From Janthinobacterium sp. B9-8 (GTDB lineage Bacteria > Pseudomonadota > Gammaproteobacteria > Burkholderiales > Chitinibacteraceae), in the NCBI RefSeq assembly GCF_000969645.2, contig NZ_CP014222.1:3909740-3973739 (forward strand): 64,000 bases of DNA. Reading direction: 5' to 3'. Positions 25,212 through 33,193 of this stretch are shown here, one piece after another. A program made the position numbers and the translations under genes. The first letter of the stretch is position 1; every line of letters begins with the position of its first letter. The notes beneath the pieces are model-generated. The model searched no databases. It was given only the letters and a program-made list of their open reading frames with translations, and was not told the DNA's origin.

Positions 25212-25441
25212 CTTTTTAGTGCCTTCGGCACGTTGGTTTAGGTGCGGGCGTCCCGCTGGACCTTCCTTTCTTGTGTGGCCAAGAAAGGAAGCGAAAGAAG
25301 GCCACCCCACAAAACACGAAGGCCCCTACGCTGCGGACAATCGAGTCGGCGGCGGTCGGGATTGGCTCGCTGCCTCGCTCCCTTGCCGAAACCCCGCCCC
25401 GCTTGTTCCTCGCTACGGCGTGTTTCAAGGGGAGATTTAAG
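25212..25441. repeat. Family C repeat, copy 2, inverted relative to copy 1
   Basis: The unit reads TTTTTAGTGCCTTCGGCACG at its start, then CGGACAATCGAGTCGGCGGC, then GGCGTGTTTCAAGGGGAGAT at its end. It is the reverse complement of 19950-20178 with some substitutions. With copy 1 it brackets sulP and the nrd operon. The rest of the 25025-25588 gap is regulatory sequence and a family A half. Confidence 0.85.
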
Positions 25442-25497
25442 CCCAGTGCCACTAGCCGCGATGCAAATTCTAATTGCTGGGTTTTAAAACACTTAAA

Positions 25498-25574
25498 AAC
25501 CGATTCAAACCTTGTTTTTCTCTGTGAAACTCCGTGTTCTCTGTGTCCTCCGTAGTTCAAGATTTGGGTTTCTG
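25498..25574. repeat. Dispersed repeat, family A half-element
   Basis: The half reads TTTTTCTCTGTGAAACTCCG, TGTTCTCTGTGTCCTCCG, GTTCAAGATTTGGGTTT. It follows directly after the family C copy. Its complement encodes the false peptide HREHGVSQRKTR. Confidence 0.85.
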
Positions 25575-25588
25575 TTGCATAACATCAG

Positions 25589-25852
25589 TTAATAATCAGG
25601 CTGGCCGTGTGCGGTCAAAATATAATCGTTTTTTTCCAGCTCCATCAGCTCGCCCACATAGGGTTGCAGCAGGGCAATACGGGCGGCATCTAGCATATAA
25701 GAGAGCTTCATTTCAGGATCTGGCTGATCTTGCTCATGGCGAAATAAGCTAAACAAAAACTCAACGCTGATGGTTTCGGCAATGGCCAAATGCCCGATAA
25801 AACCGCCATCCATGCCTTTTTCCCAGACTTCAATATTGCGGATAATCTTCAT
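25589..25852 (-). CDS. Small hypothetical protein (87 aa)
   Basis: I do not recognise this protein. The ATG at 25852 has AGGAAC at good spacing. The sequence is acidic and looks globular, with no membrane segment and no Cys: it begins MKIIRNIEVWEKGMDGGFIG and ends EKNDYILTAHGQPDY. It follows cobS on the same strand after 69 bases and could be co-transcribed. The clean ribosome-binding site and non-repeat coding sequence suggest it is real. No function is proposed. Confidence 0.65.
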   Translation of the reverse strand: MKIIRNIEVWEKGMDGGFIGHLAIAETISVEFLFSLFRHEQDQPDPEMKLSYMLDAARIALLQPYVGELMELEKNDYILTAHGQPDY

Positions 25853-25921
25853 AAACCGTTCCTATAAACACCAAAATCAACGTTTTTTATAGAGCGCGCA
25901 ACAACTGCGTAGTGGCACACC

Positions 25922-26650
25922 CTATATGACCAGAACAAGCACGCAAAATAATAGCCCAGTTTCAGTGATTTCTATTCCCGCGCCTAGGCAATCCCCTGTC
26001 ATCCCACCCAATTTATGCATCAGCCATTTGGCATAAGCCAAAATCAGTAAGGGGGCCATCATTAATGCGGGAACTATAAAATAGGACAGCAGCAAAAGTG
26101 CAGCCAAAAGAATATACAACGAGTAGCTGGTTTTTTGCCAGGCAAATTGCTCTGCCATACCAGGCGCTAAAGCGGGTAAGCGGCTCCAATACAAAACGCC
26201 GAAGCGCGCCCATGCGGGGATCAGCAAAAGCGCCAGCCATTCTTGCTGCTTTGCCAGCAGCATTAAGAGCACCAGCTTGGCGGCAGATTGGCAAATCAGC
26301 GCCAGCACACCAAAGCTGCCCAGATGCGGGTCTTTCAGCACCGCCAAAAAGCGTTCCGGATCACGATGCGCAGCGCCTAAGCCATCCGACATATCGGCAA
26401 GGCCATCTAAATGCAAGCCGCCGGTAATCCATGTCCAGAGCAAAAACCCCACCAAAGCCGCCAGCCAGGGATCTGCTTTAGCAGCCAAAAACACCACCGT
26501 GCTTAAAAAAGCACCAATCAATAGCCCAACCACAGGAAACCACGGCGCGGCAGCTGCGAGTAAAGTGGGTTCAAACTGACGAATCTGCGGCGTAGGCAGG
26601 CGGGTTAAAAACTGCACCGCCAGCACAGGCTCGCGCCAATCAAATTTCAT
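25922..26650 (-). CDS. cobS: Adenosylcobinamide-GDP ribazoletransferase
   Basis: CobS joins adenosylcobinamide-GDP and alpha-ribazole(-5'-phosphate) to make adenosylcobalamin (phosphate), at the inner membrane. The 242 residues have the N-terminal motif FLTRLPTPQ, the signature GGLHLDGLADMSDGLGAAHRDPERFLAVLKDPHLGSFG near 80-120 (shown in parts, Asp/His-rich active region) and several membrane helices. The C terminus contains GGMTGDCLGAGIEITE. It is the third of the cobT-cobC-cobS series on the minus strand. The genes are separated by repeat-filled gaps. Confidence 0.95.
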   Translation of the reverse strand: MKFDWREPVLAVQFLTRLPTPQIRQFEPTLLAAAAPWFPVVGLLIGAFLSTVVFLAAKADPWLAALVGFLLWTWITGGLHLDGLADMSDGLGAAHRDPERFLAVLKDPHLGSFGVLALICQSAAKLVLLMLLAKQQEWLALLLIPAWARFGVLYWSRLPALAPGMAEQFAWQKTSYSLYILLAALLLLSYFIVPALMMAPLLILAYAKWLMHKLGGMTGDCLGAGIEITETGLLFCVLVLVI

Positions 26651-26728
26651 TTTTTATTCCTATTTCGTAATGACTCTGGTGCGCTAAAACAGATACCCAC
26701 AAGAAACACATAAGGCACGAATAAATGG

Positions 26729-26800
26729 ATCATTTCTCTTGGTTTTCTCCATGAAACTCCGTGTTCTCAAGACCGAAGTAGTTCAAGGGTGGGTTTTGTT
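26729..26800. repeat. Dispersed repeat, family A half-element (diverged)
   Basis: The sequence TTTCTCCATGAAACTCCGTG, TTCTCAAGACCGAAGTAGTT, CAAGGGTGGGTTTT follows the family A half pattern with substitutions. It fills the cobC-cobS gap. Confidence 0.65.
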
Positions 26801-26820
26801 CGCACAGCTATTCCAATAGC

Positions 26821-27435
26821 TCACTCACCCAACACAACTTCATTATCAATCCCCTGCAAAATAGGCGGATATTCATCGTCCCAATAAAGAGTCATCATTC
26901 CCGCATGCGCCAGCCAAAACTGGCTATGCCGCGCTGCGGGCAGGCCCAGCCACTCTAGTAATAGCGCTTTAGCCACACCACCGTGGGTAATCAACACCCG
27001 ATGACCCCCTTCGCTAAGGGGTAGCCACGCACGAAAAGCGGCATTCACTCGGGCAGAAAAATCCGTCCAGCTTTCAATGCCCGCAGCCGTATTTTCCTCT
27101 AGATTGTGTGACCAAAGTGCCCAAGCAGCCTGCTGTTGTTCGCTCCATTGGAGCTTAGCTAAACCATCCAGCTCACCAAAGCTCATTTCGCGCAGATTAC
27201 GATCGATATGGCAACCCAGCCCTGACGTTGCCGCCAATTGCTGGGCAAAGCCCGCACAGCGGCTTAAATCAGAGCTGGCAATGCTACTTGGAGGAAAGCG
27301 AACAAAGTGATCATTGCGACTAGCCAGCTGCTGCTCACCCAAGGGCGACAAAGGCAGATCGGTATGACCGATTAACATCCCCGCCGGAGCAACCGTAGCG
27401 CCATGCCGCAAAAGAGTAAGCCGGAAACTACTCAT
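26821..27435 (-). CDS. cobC: Alpha-ribazole phosphatase / histidine phosphatase
   Basis: CobC removes phosphate from alpha-ribazole-5'-phosphate or adenosylcobalamin phosphate. The 204 residues belong to the phosphoglycerate-mutase-like histidine phosphatases, with the catalytic RHG motif (TLLRHGATVAPAG), the second Arg region SSDLSRCAGFAQQL, and the second His in RVLITHGGVAK. The ATG at 27435 is used; in-frame codons upstream come from the family A repeat. It lies between cobT and cobS, which supports the cobalamin role rather than another histidine phosphatase. Confidence 0.9.
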   Translation of the reverse strand: MSSFRLTLLRHGATVAPAGMLIGHTDLPLSPLGEQQLASRNDHFVRFPPSSIASSDLSRCAGFAQQLAATSGLGCHIDRNLREMSFGELDGLAKLQWSEQQQAAWALWSHNLEENTAAGIESWTDFSARVNAAFRAWLPLSEGGHRVLITHGGVAKALLLEWLGLPAARHSQFWLAHAGMMTLYWDDEYPPILQGIDNEVVLGE

Positions 27436-27455
27436 GATTTCATACCGAAAGCTTG

Positions 27456-27806
27456 CAAAAGTTCTGTAGACACAGAGATCGGTGAGAACACGAAGCACAT
27501 AGAGAAAACCCTATAAAAGGTTATAAGCAGTACATCCAAGCTGAAGTGATGCTCCATACAAAAACCAAAATCTTAAACCACGGAGGAAAAAGAGAACACG
27601 GAGGGACACGGAGAAAACCTTACGTATGTTTTTCTCCGTGTCCCTCCGTGTTCTCTGTGGCATCGAGGTTTCAAGATTTGGGTTTTATATTGAGATGGAG
27701 GTTCCGCTGCTAAAGCCACTCTTACTCAACACGATTTAACTCTTATGCCTTTCTCTGTGTGCTCTGTGTTCTCACCGATCTCTGCGTCTACAGAACTAAA
27801 GTTTTT
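27456..27806. repeat. Nested family A inverted repeats (one hairpin inside another)
   Basis: The outer arms are AAAAGTTCTGTAGACACAGAG at 27456 and its complement ending CTGCGTCTACAGAACTAAAG at 27785-27806. Inside them, 27560-27690 is a complete palindromic family A pair (CCACGGAGGAAAAAGAGAAC ... GTTCTCTGTGGCATCGAGG). The unit fills the 383-base cobC-cobT gap. No gene is visible in it. Confidence 0.88.
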
Positions 27807-27818
27807 TTAGACAAATGC

Positions 27819-28856
27819 TTACTTCGTCGTAATCCCTGCGGATGAAAACGTGGCCATATCGCGATGCAAGGCAAGGGCGCTTTGGATGAGGGGGAGGGTG
27901 AGCGCCGCACCGCTGGCTTCGCCTAAACGCAAGCCCAATTGCAAGATGGGTTCCAGCTGCAAGGCCGCCAGCGCATGACGATGGCCTTTTTCATCCGAGC
28001 AATGGCTAGCCAGCAGCCAATCGGCCACTTCGGGCTTGTTTTTAACAGCGACCAAGGCAGCGGCTGTTGTAATAAAACCATCGAGTAATACCGGAATACC
28101 CACTTCGGCAGCGCCGGTATAAAAGCCAGCCAAAGCGGCGATTTCTAAACCGCCGACTTGCATCAGCCAATCTTTAGCAGTCACTGCTCCAGCAGCACGG
28201 GCACGGGCCAGCGCGTCTTTTACCACTTGAACTTTATTCTCACGGCTTTGGGCTGAAATACCTGTGCCCAGGCCAACAATTTCTGTCGGATCGATATCCG
28301 TCAAAGCACAAATCAGCGCGGCGGCGGCCGTGGTATTGCCGATGCCCATTTCGCCGCCAATCAAGAGCGTTTTGCTACGCACGAGGCCTTCTTGTGCGCT
28401 GCCTACGCCAATTGTCCAAGCTTTATTGCATTCTTGCTCGCTCATTGCAGGCTCAAGACGCAAATTAGCGGTTCCTGCACGCACTGGCACTCTAAATAGC
28501 TGGGCGCTACTACCCGCCGTAACGGCGTAATGACTGGCAACACCCACATCGACTACCGAAAGACTAGCTCCTGCTTCGCGGGCCAAGACGCTAATTGCAG
28601 CACCACCTGCCACAAAATTAGCTACCATTTGGCCAGTCACTTCGGCAGGGAAGGCAGACACGCCCTCGCTTGCCACACCATGATCTGCAGCAAAAACCAC
28701 GATTGCAGCTTGTAAGCGGCTAGGCATGGCCGAATTTGAGCGTGCAGCAAACCAGATTGCCAACTCTTCAAGTTTGCCTAAGCTGCCCTGCGGCTTGGTT
28801 AATTGAGCTTGGTGAAGACGTGCAGCAGTAGCAAGGGCTTGATTTGGAGTAGACAT
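27819..28856 (-). CDS. cobT: Nicotinate-nucleotide-dimethylbenzimidazole phosphoribosyltransferase
   Basis: CobT makes alpha-ribazole phosphate from 5,6-dimethylbenzimidazole and nicotinate mononucleotide. The 345 residues include KPQGSLGKLEELAIWFAAR at the start, the glycine-rich FVAGGAAISVLAREAGA, GEMGIGNTTAAAALICALTD, the region PVLLDGFITTAAALVA and the catalytic Glu region near the C terminus. The ATG at 28856 is chosen by alignment to the family start; it has a weak ribosome-binding site, and upstream in-frame Met codons exist. No cobalamin riboswitch can be recognised upstream. Confidence 0.94.
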   Translation of the reverse strand: MSTPNQALATAARLHQAQLTKPQGSLGKLEELAIWFAARSNSAMPSRLQAAIVVFAADHGVASEGVSAFPAEVTGQMVANFVAGGAAISVLAREAGASLSVVDVGVASHYAVTAGSSAQLFRVPVRAGTANLRLEPAMSEQECNKAWTIGVGSAQEGLVRSKTLLIGGEMGIGNTTAAAALICALTDIDPTEIVGLGTGISAQSRENKVQVVKDALARARAAGAVTAKDWLMQVGGLEIAALAGFYTGAAEVGIPVLLDGFITTAAALVAVKNKPEVADWLLASHCSDEKGHRHALAALQLEPILQLGLRLGEASGAALTLPLIQSALALHRDMATFSSAGITTK

Positions 28857-28941
28857 ACGGAAAGCCAAGCAAAAAGAATGCACCGTAGACGATGCACATT
28901 CATCGTGCAAGTAGATAGTAAAGGACATCTGACTTAAAGCA

Positions 28942-29547
28942 TTAATACATGACTTTATTTGGCCCCACCGCCATTGCACTTTGCAATGCAATATCTGCGG
29001 CTAATAATAGATCTTCTAAGCTATCCATTTCATTTTTAGTTTGTGCCACACCAATGCACACCGTCATGGTGAATGCTAAGCCGTCAGGCATACATATTCT
29101 ATTTTCCGCAGATTTTCTACGAATACGTTCTGCCACTACAATTGCACCATCTAAGGGTGTATCAGGTAGGAGCAGGGCAACTTCTTCACCTGAGAAACGA
29201 GCAATCAGATCAAAATCACGCACGCTTTGGCGACAAGCTTCGGCCAAATGATTTAACGCTAAATCTCCGCCAATATGGCCGTAAGTTTTATTCAGATGGC
29301 GTAAATCATCAACATCAATAATTAAGCAGGTAAGAGGATTAGAAAACCGTTGGCTGCGATTAACTTCCCGCGCGGCAATATCCAAGAAATGCCGACGGCT
29401 GGATAGGCCTGTAAGCGTGTCTTTTCCTATTAAGCCGGTTAGTTTAATTTTCTCTATACGGCGTAAATGCTCGCTCCATAGCCATAGGTTAAACATAATC
29501 AGCGCCAGTATCCAAGGCAATAATAGTAAACCATCATCGATCATCAT
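28942..29547 (-). CDS. GGDEF-domain diguanylate cyclase, single membrane helix
   Basis: The 201-residue protein has one N-terminal membrane helix (LLLLPWILALIMFNLWLW, residues 7-24) and a GGDEF domain (35-195). The domain starts with DTLTGLSSRRHFL, has the metal/substrate helix DVDDLRHLNKTYGHIGGD, and carries the active motif as SGEEV (variant of GGEEF). SGDEF/AGDEF variants can be active, so synthesis of c-di-GMP is likely but not certain. There is no sensor domain. It is divergent from waaC. Its stop overlaps the cobT upstream region. Confidence 0.9.
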   Translation of the reverse strand: MMIDDGLLLLPWILALIMFNLWLWSEHLRRIEKIKLTGLIGKDTLTGLSSRRHFLDIAAREVNRSQRFSNPLTCLIIDVDDLRHLNKTYGHIGGDLALNHLAEACRQSVRDFDLIARFSGEEVALLLPDTPLDGAIVVAERIRRKSAENRICMPDGLAFTMTVCIGVAQTKNEMDSLEDLLLAADIALQSAMAVGPNKVMY

Positions 29548-29617
29548 TTACTAACCCTGTAACAATTCATCTTTGTCAGTGTAGTTCTTATAAAGCAAGT
29601 GCGGGTAGAATGCTGCC

Positions 29618-30565
29618 ATGTTTCAGACCCTCATTATTCGTCTCTCCTCGATGGGAGACATCATCCATAATTTCCCTGCTCTTAGCGATTTAGCAAGGCA
29701 TAGGCCCGATATCTCCATCGATTGGGTGGTAGAAGAGGGCTTTGCTGCCTTGCCTGCCCTACACCCCGCTGTGCGTACGGTTATTCCTACCGCATTGCGC
29801 CGCTGGCGTAAGGCTCCGCTTCAATCAAAAGCAGAATTCCTAAACTTTCGCAGCCAGTTACGCCACTGCCAATACGATTTGATTCTTGATTCACAAGGCT
29901 TAATTAAAAGCGCCTTTATTGCGAAGCAAGCACTTGGCCCAATTAGTGGTTACGACAAGGCATCGGCAAGGGAAGGCTTGGCCAGTTTGGCTTATCAAAA
30001 CACCTACCCAGTGTCACCTAATCAACATGCCATCACTAGAAATCGCCAATTAAGCGCGCAGGCATTTAACTACACAATCGATGACAATATCGTTTATGGC
30101 CTCAGTGTTCCCAAGCTCGACTTAGCATGGCGGCCGGCTCATTACGCCGTTTTACTCTCGGCAACCAGCCGAAGCGATAAGGAGTGGGCAGAAGAAAACT
30201 GGATTGCTCTTGGCAAGCGCCTAGAAGCCATGGGTATCTGCAGCGTATTACCCTGGGGTAATACTCTAGAGCAAGAGCGCAGCCAGCGGCTTGCCACAGC
30301 CATCCCGCATGCGGTTTGCCCACCACGAATGAGCTTAAAAGAAGCCGCATCGCTGCTTGCATCCAGCCAGGTTGTGGTTGGCGTAGATACCGGCCTTGCC
30401 CATCTTGCCGCTGCCGTTGCCGTCCCCGTGATCGCCATTTTTTGCGCATCAGACCCTCAGCTCACAGGCGTATTAGCCAGCAGCTATGCCGTTAATTTAG
30501 GCAGCAATGGCGCGCCACCAAGCTTGGAATCCGTTTGGCAAGCCACACTGGATGGAATGAAATGA
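29618..30565 (+). CDS. waaC: Lipopolysaccharide heptosyltransferase I
   Basis: WaaC adds the first heptose to Kdo2-lipid A in the inner core of lipopolysaccharide. The 315 residues are a GT-B fold, family 9 glycosyltransferase: N-terminal LIIRLSSMGDIIHNFPALSDL, central LDSQGLIKSAFIAKQ, and the ADP-heptose binding VVGVDTGLAHLAAAVAVPVI with FCASDP. The ATG at 29618 fits the family start. It is followed by waaA after a 117-base gap that contains a short leader reading frame. Confidence 0.95.
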   Translation: MFQTLIIRLSSMGDIIHNFPALSDLARHRPDISIDWVVEEGFAALPALHPAVRTVIPTALRRWRKAPLQSKAEFLNFRSQLRHCQYDLILDSQGLIKSAFIAKQALGPISGYDKASAREGLASLAYQNTYPVSPNQHAITRNRQLSAQAFNYTIDDNIVYGLSVPKLDLAWRPAHYAVLLSATSRSDKEWAEENWIALGKRLEAMGICSVLPWGNTLEQERSQRLATAIPHAVCPPRMSLKEAASLLASSQVVVGVDTGLAHLAAAVAVPVIAIFCASDPQLTGVLASSYAVNLGSNGAPPSLESVWQATLDGMK

Positions 30566-30611
30566 GTTGCTGGGTTTTACGATATGTCGCTCAGATTAAT
30601 GAGGGCAGAGC

Positions 30612-30686
30612 ATGAGCTGCGAGCAGCTACGTCGCGTGGCTCTGTTTACCCACCGTCTAACAAATCGAACTGGAGATAGAGCATGA
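30612..30686 (+). CDS. Possible 24-aa leader peptide upstream of waaA
   Basis: An ATG at 30612, with GAGGG six bases upstream, opens a 24-codon frame MSCEQLRRVALFTHRLTNRT... whose TGA overlaps the waaA ATG (ATGA). The start region GGCAGAGCATGAGCTGC closely repeats the waaA start region GATAGAGCATGAGCCGC, so it may be a duplicated relic of the waaA 5' end rather than a working leader. No stop-start coupling has been shown. Confidence 0.35.
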   Translation: MSCEQLRRVALFTHRLTNRTGDRA

Positions 30687-31951
30687 GCCGCTGGCTTTAT
30701 CGCGCGCTGCTCTGCTGCGTTTTCCCGCTTATTTTTTTATATCTGCTTAAACGCTCTAAACGCCAGCCAACTTATCGCCAGCACTGGCGTGAGCGGCTGG
30801 GCTTTTACGCCAGCACGCCAGATAGCAGGCCACTCATCTGGCTGCATGCCGTATCGGTAGGTGAAACCCGTGCCGCAGCGCCCTTAATTGCGGCGCTTAA
30901 AATAGCCTATCCTCAGCACCGTTTTTTAATCAGCTGCATGACGCCAACAGGCCGAGCCACCGCGCAAGAATTATTTGCCGACTTCGCCGAAATCGTCTAT
31001 CTGCCTTACGACTACCCCAGCGCGGTAGGGCGCTTTTTAGCACATTTCCAGCCCAGCTTTGGCGTACTGATGGAAACCGAGATCTGGCCCAATCTGATCC
31101 ACGCATGTGCAGATCACAAGATGCCCTTGTTTTTAGCTAATGCGCGTTTATCCGAGAAATCACTCAAGGGCTATTTAAAGATCCGCTCCTTAATCAAGCC
31201 TGCCGTCGCTCGCCTTGCCGGTGTATTGGCACAAAGCGAAATGGATGCAGCACGCTTAAAGCAATTAGGCAGCAGCAACACGCATATTGTCGGCAATATC
31301 AAATTTGATAATCTGCCCGATGAAAGCGCCATCGCCCATGGACTAAGCTGGCGTTGCAACTTTGGCCCCCGCAATGTGCTGCTATTTGCATCCAGCCGAG
31401 ATGGCGAAGAAGCTTTGCTGCTCGATGCTTTAGCCACTTGGCCCGAATCACTGCTATTAATTCTGGTACCACGCCATCCACAACGCTTTGAAGAAGTCGC
31501 AACGCTTTTAGAGCAGCGTGGTTTGCAGGTATTAAAACGCAGTAGCTGGGATGAGGACCCTGTAGCAAACCATGTGCAAGTTTTGCTAGGCGACTCGATG
31601 GGAGAAATGACCCGCTACTACGCAGCCAGCGATCTAGCCATTATCGGCGGCTCCATCCTGCTCTTCGGCAGCCAGAACCTGATCGAAGCCTGCGCCCTGG
31701 GCACACCCGTATTACTTGGCCCATCCACCTATAACTTTAGTCAGGCGGCTACGGAAGCCATCGCCAGCCATGCCGCATGGCAGGGCAATGACATCCACGC
31801 CATCATCAAACAAGCCATGCATTTATTTGCCCACTTTGATGAGCGCAAAACCATGGGACTAGCAGGCAAAACCTTCGCCAGCGCGCATCGGGGCGCTACC
31901 CAGAAGCTGCTTTCTTATTTGCCACCTACCATAGAAAAACCCAAATATTGA
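30683..31951 (+). CDS. waaA: 3-deoxy-D-manno-octulosonic acid (Kdo) transferase
   Basis: WaaA transfers Kdo to lipid A precursor at the inner membrane. The 422 residues have an N-terminal membrane anchor (LLCCVFPLIFLYLL), the motif WLHAVSVGETRAAAPLIAAL with the catalytic Glu, the motif GVLMETEIWPNLIHAC, and the CMP-Kdo binding C-terminal half (GGSILLFGSQNLIEACALGTP). GGAG lies seven bases before the ATG. The last codons (KPKY and stop) are read from the beginning of a family A repeat, so the C-terminal end has been shaped by the repeat. Confidence 0.95.
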   Translation: MSRWLYRALLCCVFPLIFLYLLKRSKRQPTYRQHWRERLGFYASTPDSRPLIWLHAVSVGETRAAAPLIAALKIAYPQHRFLISCMTPTGRATAQELFADFAEIVYLPYDYPSAVGRFLAHFQPSFGVLMETEIWPNLIHACADHKMPLFLANARLSEKSLKGYLKIRSLIKPAVARLAGVLAQSEMDAARLKQLGSSNTHIVGNIKFDNLPDESAIAHGLSWRCNFGPRNVLLFASSRDGEEALLLDALATWPESLLLILVPRHPQRFEEVATLLEQRGLQVLKRSSWDEDPVANHVQVLLGDSMGEMTRYYAASDLAIIGGSILLFGSQNLIEACALGTPVLLGPSTYNFSQAATEAIASHAAWQGNDIHAIIKQAMHLFAHFDERKTMGLAGKTFASAHRGATQKLLSYLPPTIEKPKY

Positions 31952-32005
31952 ACCACGGAGGCCACAGAGAACACGGAGTTTCACGGAGAAAAACAGAAAT
32001 TTAAC
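31937..32005. repeat. Dispersed repeat, family A half-element overlapping waaA stop
   Basis: AAAAACCCAAATATTGAACC, ACGGAGGCCACAGAGAACAC, GGAGTTTCACGGAGAAAAAC is a typical half. The TGA in ATATTGAACC is the waaA stop codon. Confidence 0.85.
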
Positions 32006-32023
32006 TATTTTCAAATCCATTTT

Positions 32024-32083
32024 CGTAGGGTGTACAACGACGCAGAAAACGGTGCGCAAGAAAAACAACTTGCACACCCTACG
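32024..32083. repeat. Palindromic dispersed repeat, family B
   Basis: CGTAGGGTGTACAACGACGC at the left is mirrored by ACAACTTGCACACCCTACG at the right. It sits between the convergent waaA and DMT transporter genes and could act as a terminator-like hairpin. Confidence 0.8.
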
Positions 32084-32091
32084 CCTTTTTC

Positions 32092-32943
32092 TCACCCCCT
32101 CCCTCGCTGCGCCAGCAAATGCACCGCCAGCCCTAGCAAAATACACGCCGTTCCCCAAATCAAAGACCCAGAAACTTCTTCGCCATTCAAGCTATGCCCC
32201 ATCCAAAGCGCTGATGGAGGGGTGATCAGGGAAATAAGTGACACGGTAATTGGCTTGCATTCGCGGATCAGCCAGTAATACAAACTAAAGCCCAGCACCG
32301 AGCCAAACACCGCCAGATAGCCAATCGCAGCTAAGCTCTGCTTGGGAAAAGCTAAATTTGTGACATCGGTTTGCCATACACACACCGTGCTCAGCACCAC
32401 AGTTGCAATCATTAAGGCTCCGGCATTCACCGCCAGTGGCGATTGCCCAGCGGCTAGTTTTTTAAGCTTTACGGCTGCAGCCGCCTGAATCAATACCGCA
32501 AGCAACACCACAGCCACACCCAATACGCCGCTTAAACGTAGTTTTTCTGCAAAAACAATCAGCAAACCTGTGATACCTATCACCATTGCCAGCATTTCAA
32601 AACGACTTAGCTTTAGCCCAAAGCTCCACCATGAAAAACCGGCTGTAGCCAAAGGAATCAAACCAAATAACACGGCAACCAAGCCCGACGATACCGTTTG
32701 TGATGCCCAATAAACACAAAGCATAGATAAAGACGTGCCCAGCCCGGCACAAGCACTTGCTGACCAACTGCTCCGAGGGATTTTTTGTTTCCAGATAACT
32801 AAAACCAACAGCGCTAATGCAGCTGCTAGCCCAAAACGAGCAGCAAGAGCAGCAGAGTAGGGTACGCCTTGCACACTCCAGTTAATCGCCAAAGGCGTGG
32901 TAGACCAAAGCAAAACCAATACGAAATAAGCTATTTTTTGCAT
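32092..32943 (-). CDS. EamA/DMT-family transporter
   Basis: The 283-residue protein has ten predicted membrane helices in two EamA repeats (about 5-130 and 145-275), with family-like segments PLAINWSVQGVPYSAALAARF at the start and ITPPSALWMGHSLNGEEVSGS in the second half. It is a member of the drug/metabolite transporter superfamily; the substrate is unknown. It is convergent with waaA and divergent from parC, with 250 bases before the latter. Confidence 0.87.
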   Translation of the reverse strand: MQKIAYFVLVLLWSTTPLAINWSVQGVPYSAALAARFGLAAALALLVLVIWKQKIPRSSWSASACAGLGTSLSMLCVYWASQTVSSGLVAVLFGLIPLATAGFSWWSFGLKLSRFEMLAMVIGITGLLIVFAEKLRLSGVLGVAVVLLAVLIQAAAAVKLKKLAAGQSPLAVNAGALMIATVVLSTVCVWQTDVTNLAFPKQSLAAIGYLAVFGSVLGFSLYYWLIRECKPITVSLISLITPPSALWMGHSLNGEEVSGSLIWGTACILLGLAVHLLAQRGRG

Positions 32944-33177
32944 AGATTCATCTTGTTTTTTTCAGCTTTTCTATGCATCAATTCCAACAGAAATAATGCA
33001 AGACATAAAAAGTGAGTAGATTCGAGCGAGTATCTAGGCATACTATCTTGCCTTCAATGCAAGCCCACTCATACTAAAAGCAAATGTCCCTGCTGTTCTT
33101 CATTCAGTTGCAAGGACATTGTGACATTTTGCATGCAGAGTGCAGGCTTGATAATTAGCTACAATCCCATCCTCAAT

Positions 33178-33193
33178 TGTTCCACGTGAAACC
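33178..33193. other. parS: parS-type site directly before parC start codon
   Basis: TGTTCCACGTGAAACC has the CACGTGAAAC core of parS with two changes from the universal 16-mer. It ends exactly one base before the ATG of parC, and no Shine-Dalgarno sequence is present, the same arrangement as at parE. Confidence 0.82.

Noticed and set aside
19950..25441. Composite transposon
   Set aside because: There is no transposase and no evident target duplication; the flanking repeats carry no gene.
25216..25560. Long reading frame giving HREHGVSQRKTR-type peptide
   Set aside because: It is translated family A and family C repeat with no recognisable protein feature.
27456..27806. CRISPR array
   Set aside because: The repeated parts are inverted pairs with no regular spacer units and no cas genes nearby.
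28857..28941. Cobalamin riboswitch before cobT
   Set aside because: The short gap lacks the conserved B12-box and stem pattern; the GGDEF gene ends directly upstream.
28942..29547. GGDEF protein as catalytically dead
   Set aside because: The motif is SGEEV rather than GGDEF, but the two acidic residues and the substrate helix are kept, so activity cannot be excluded.
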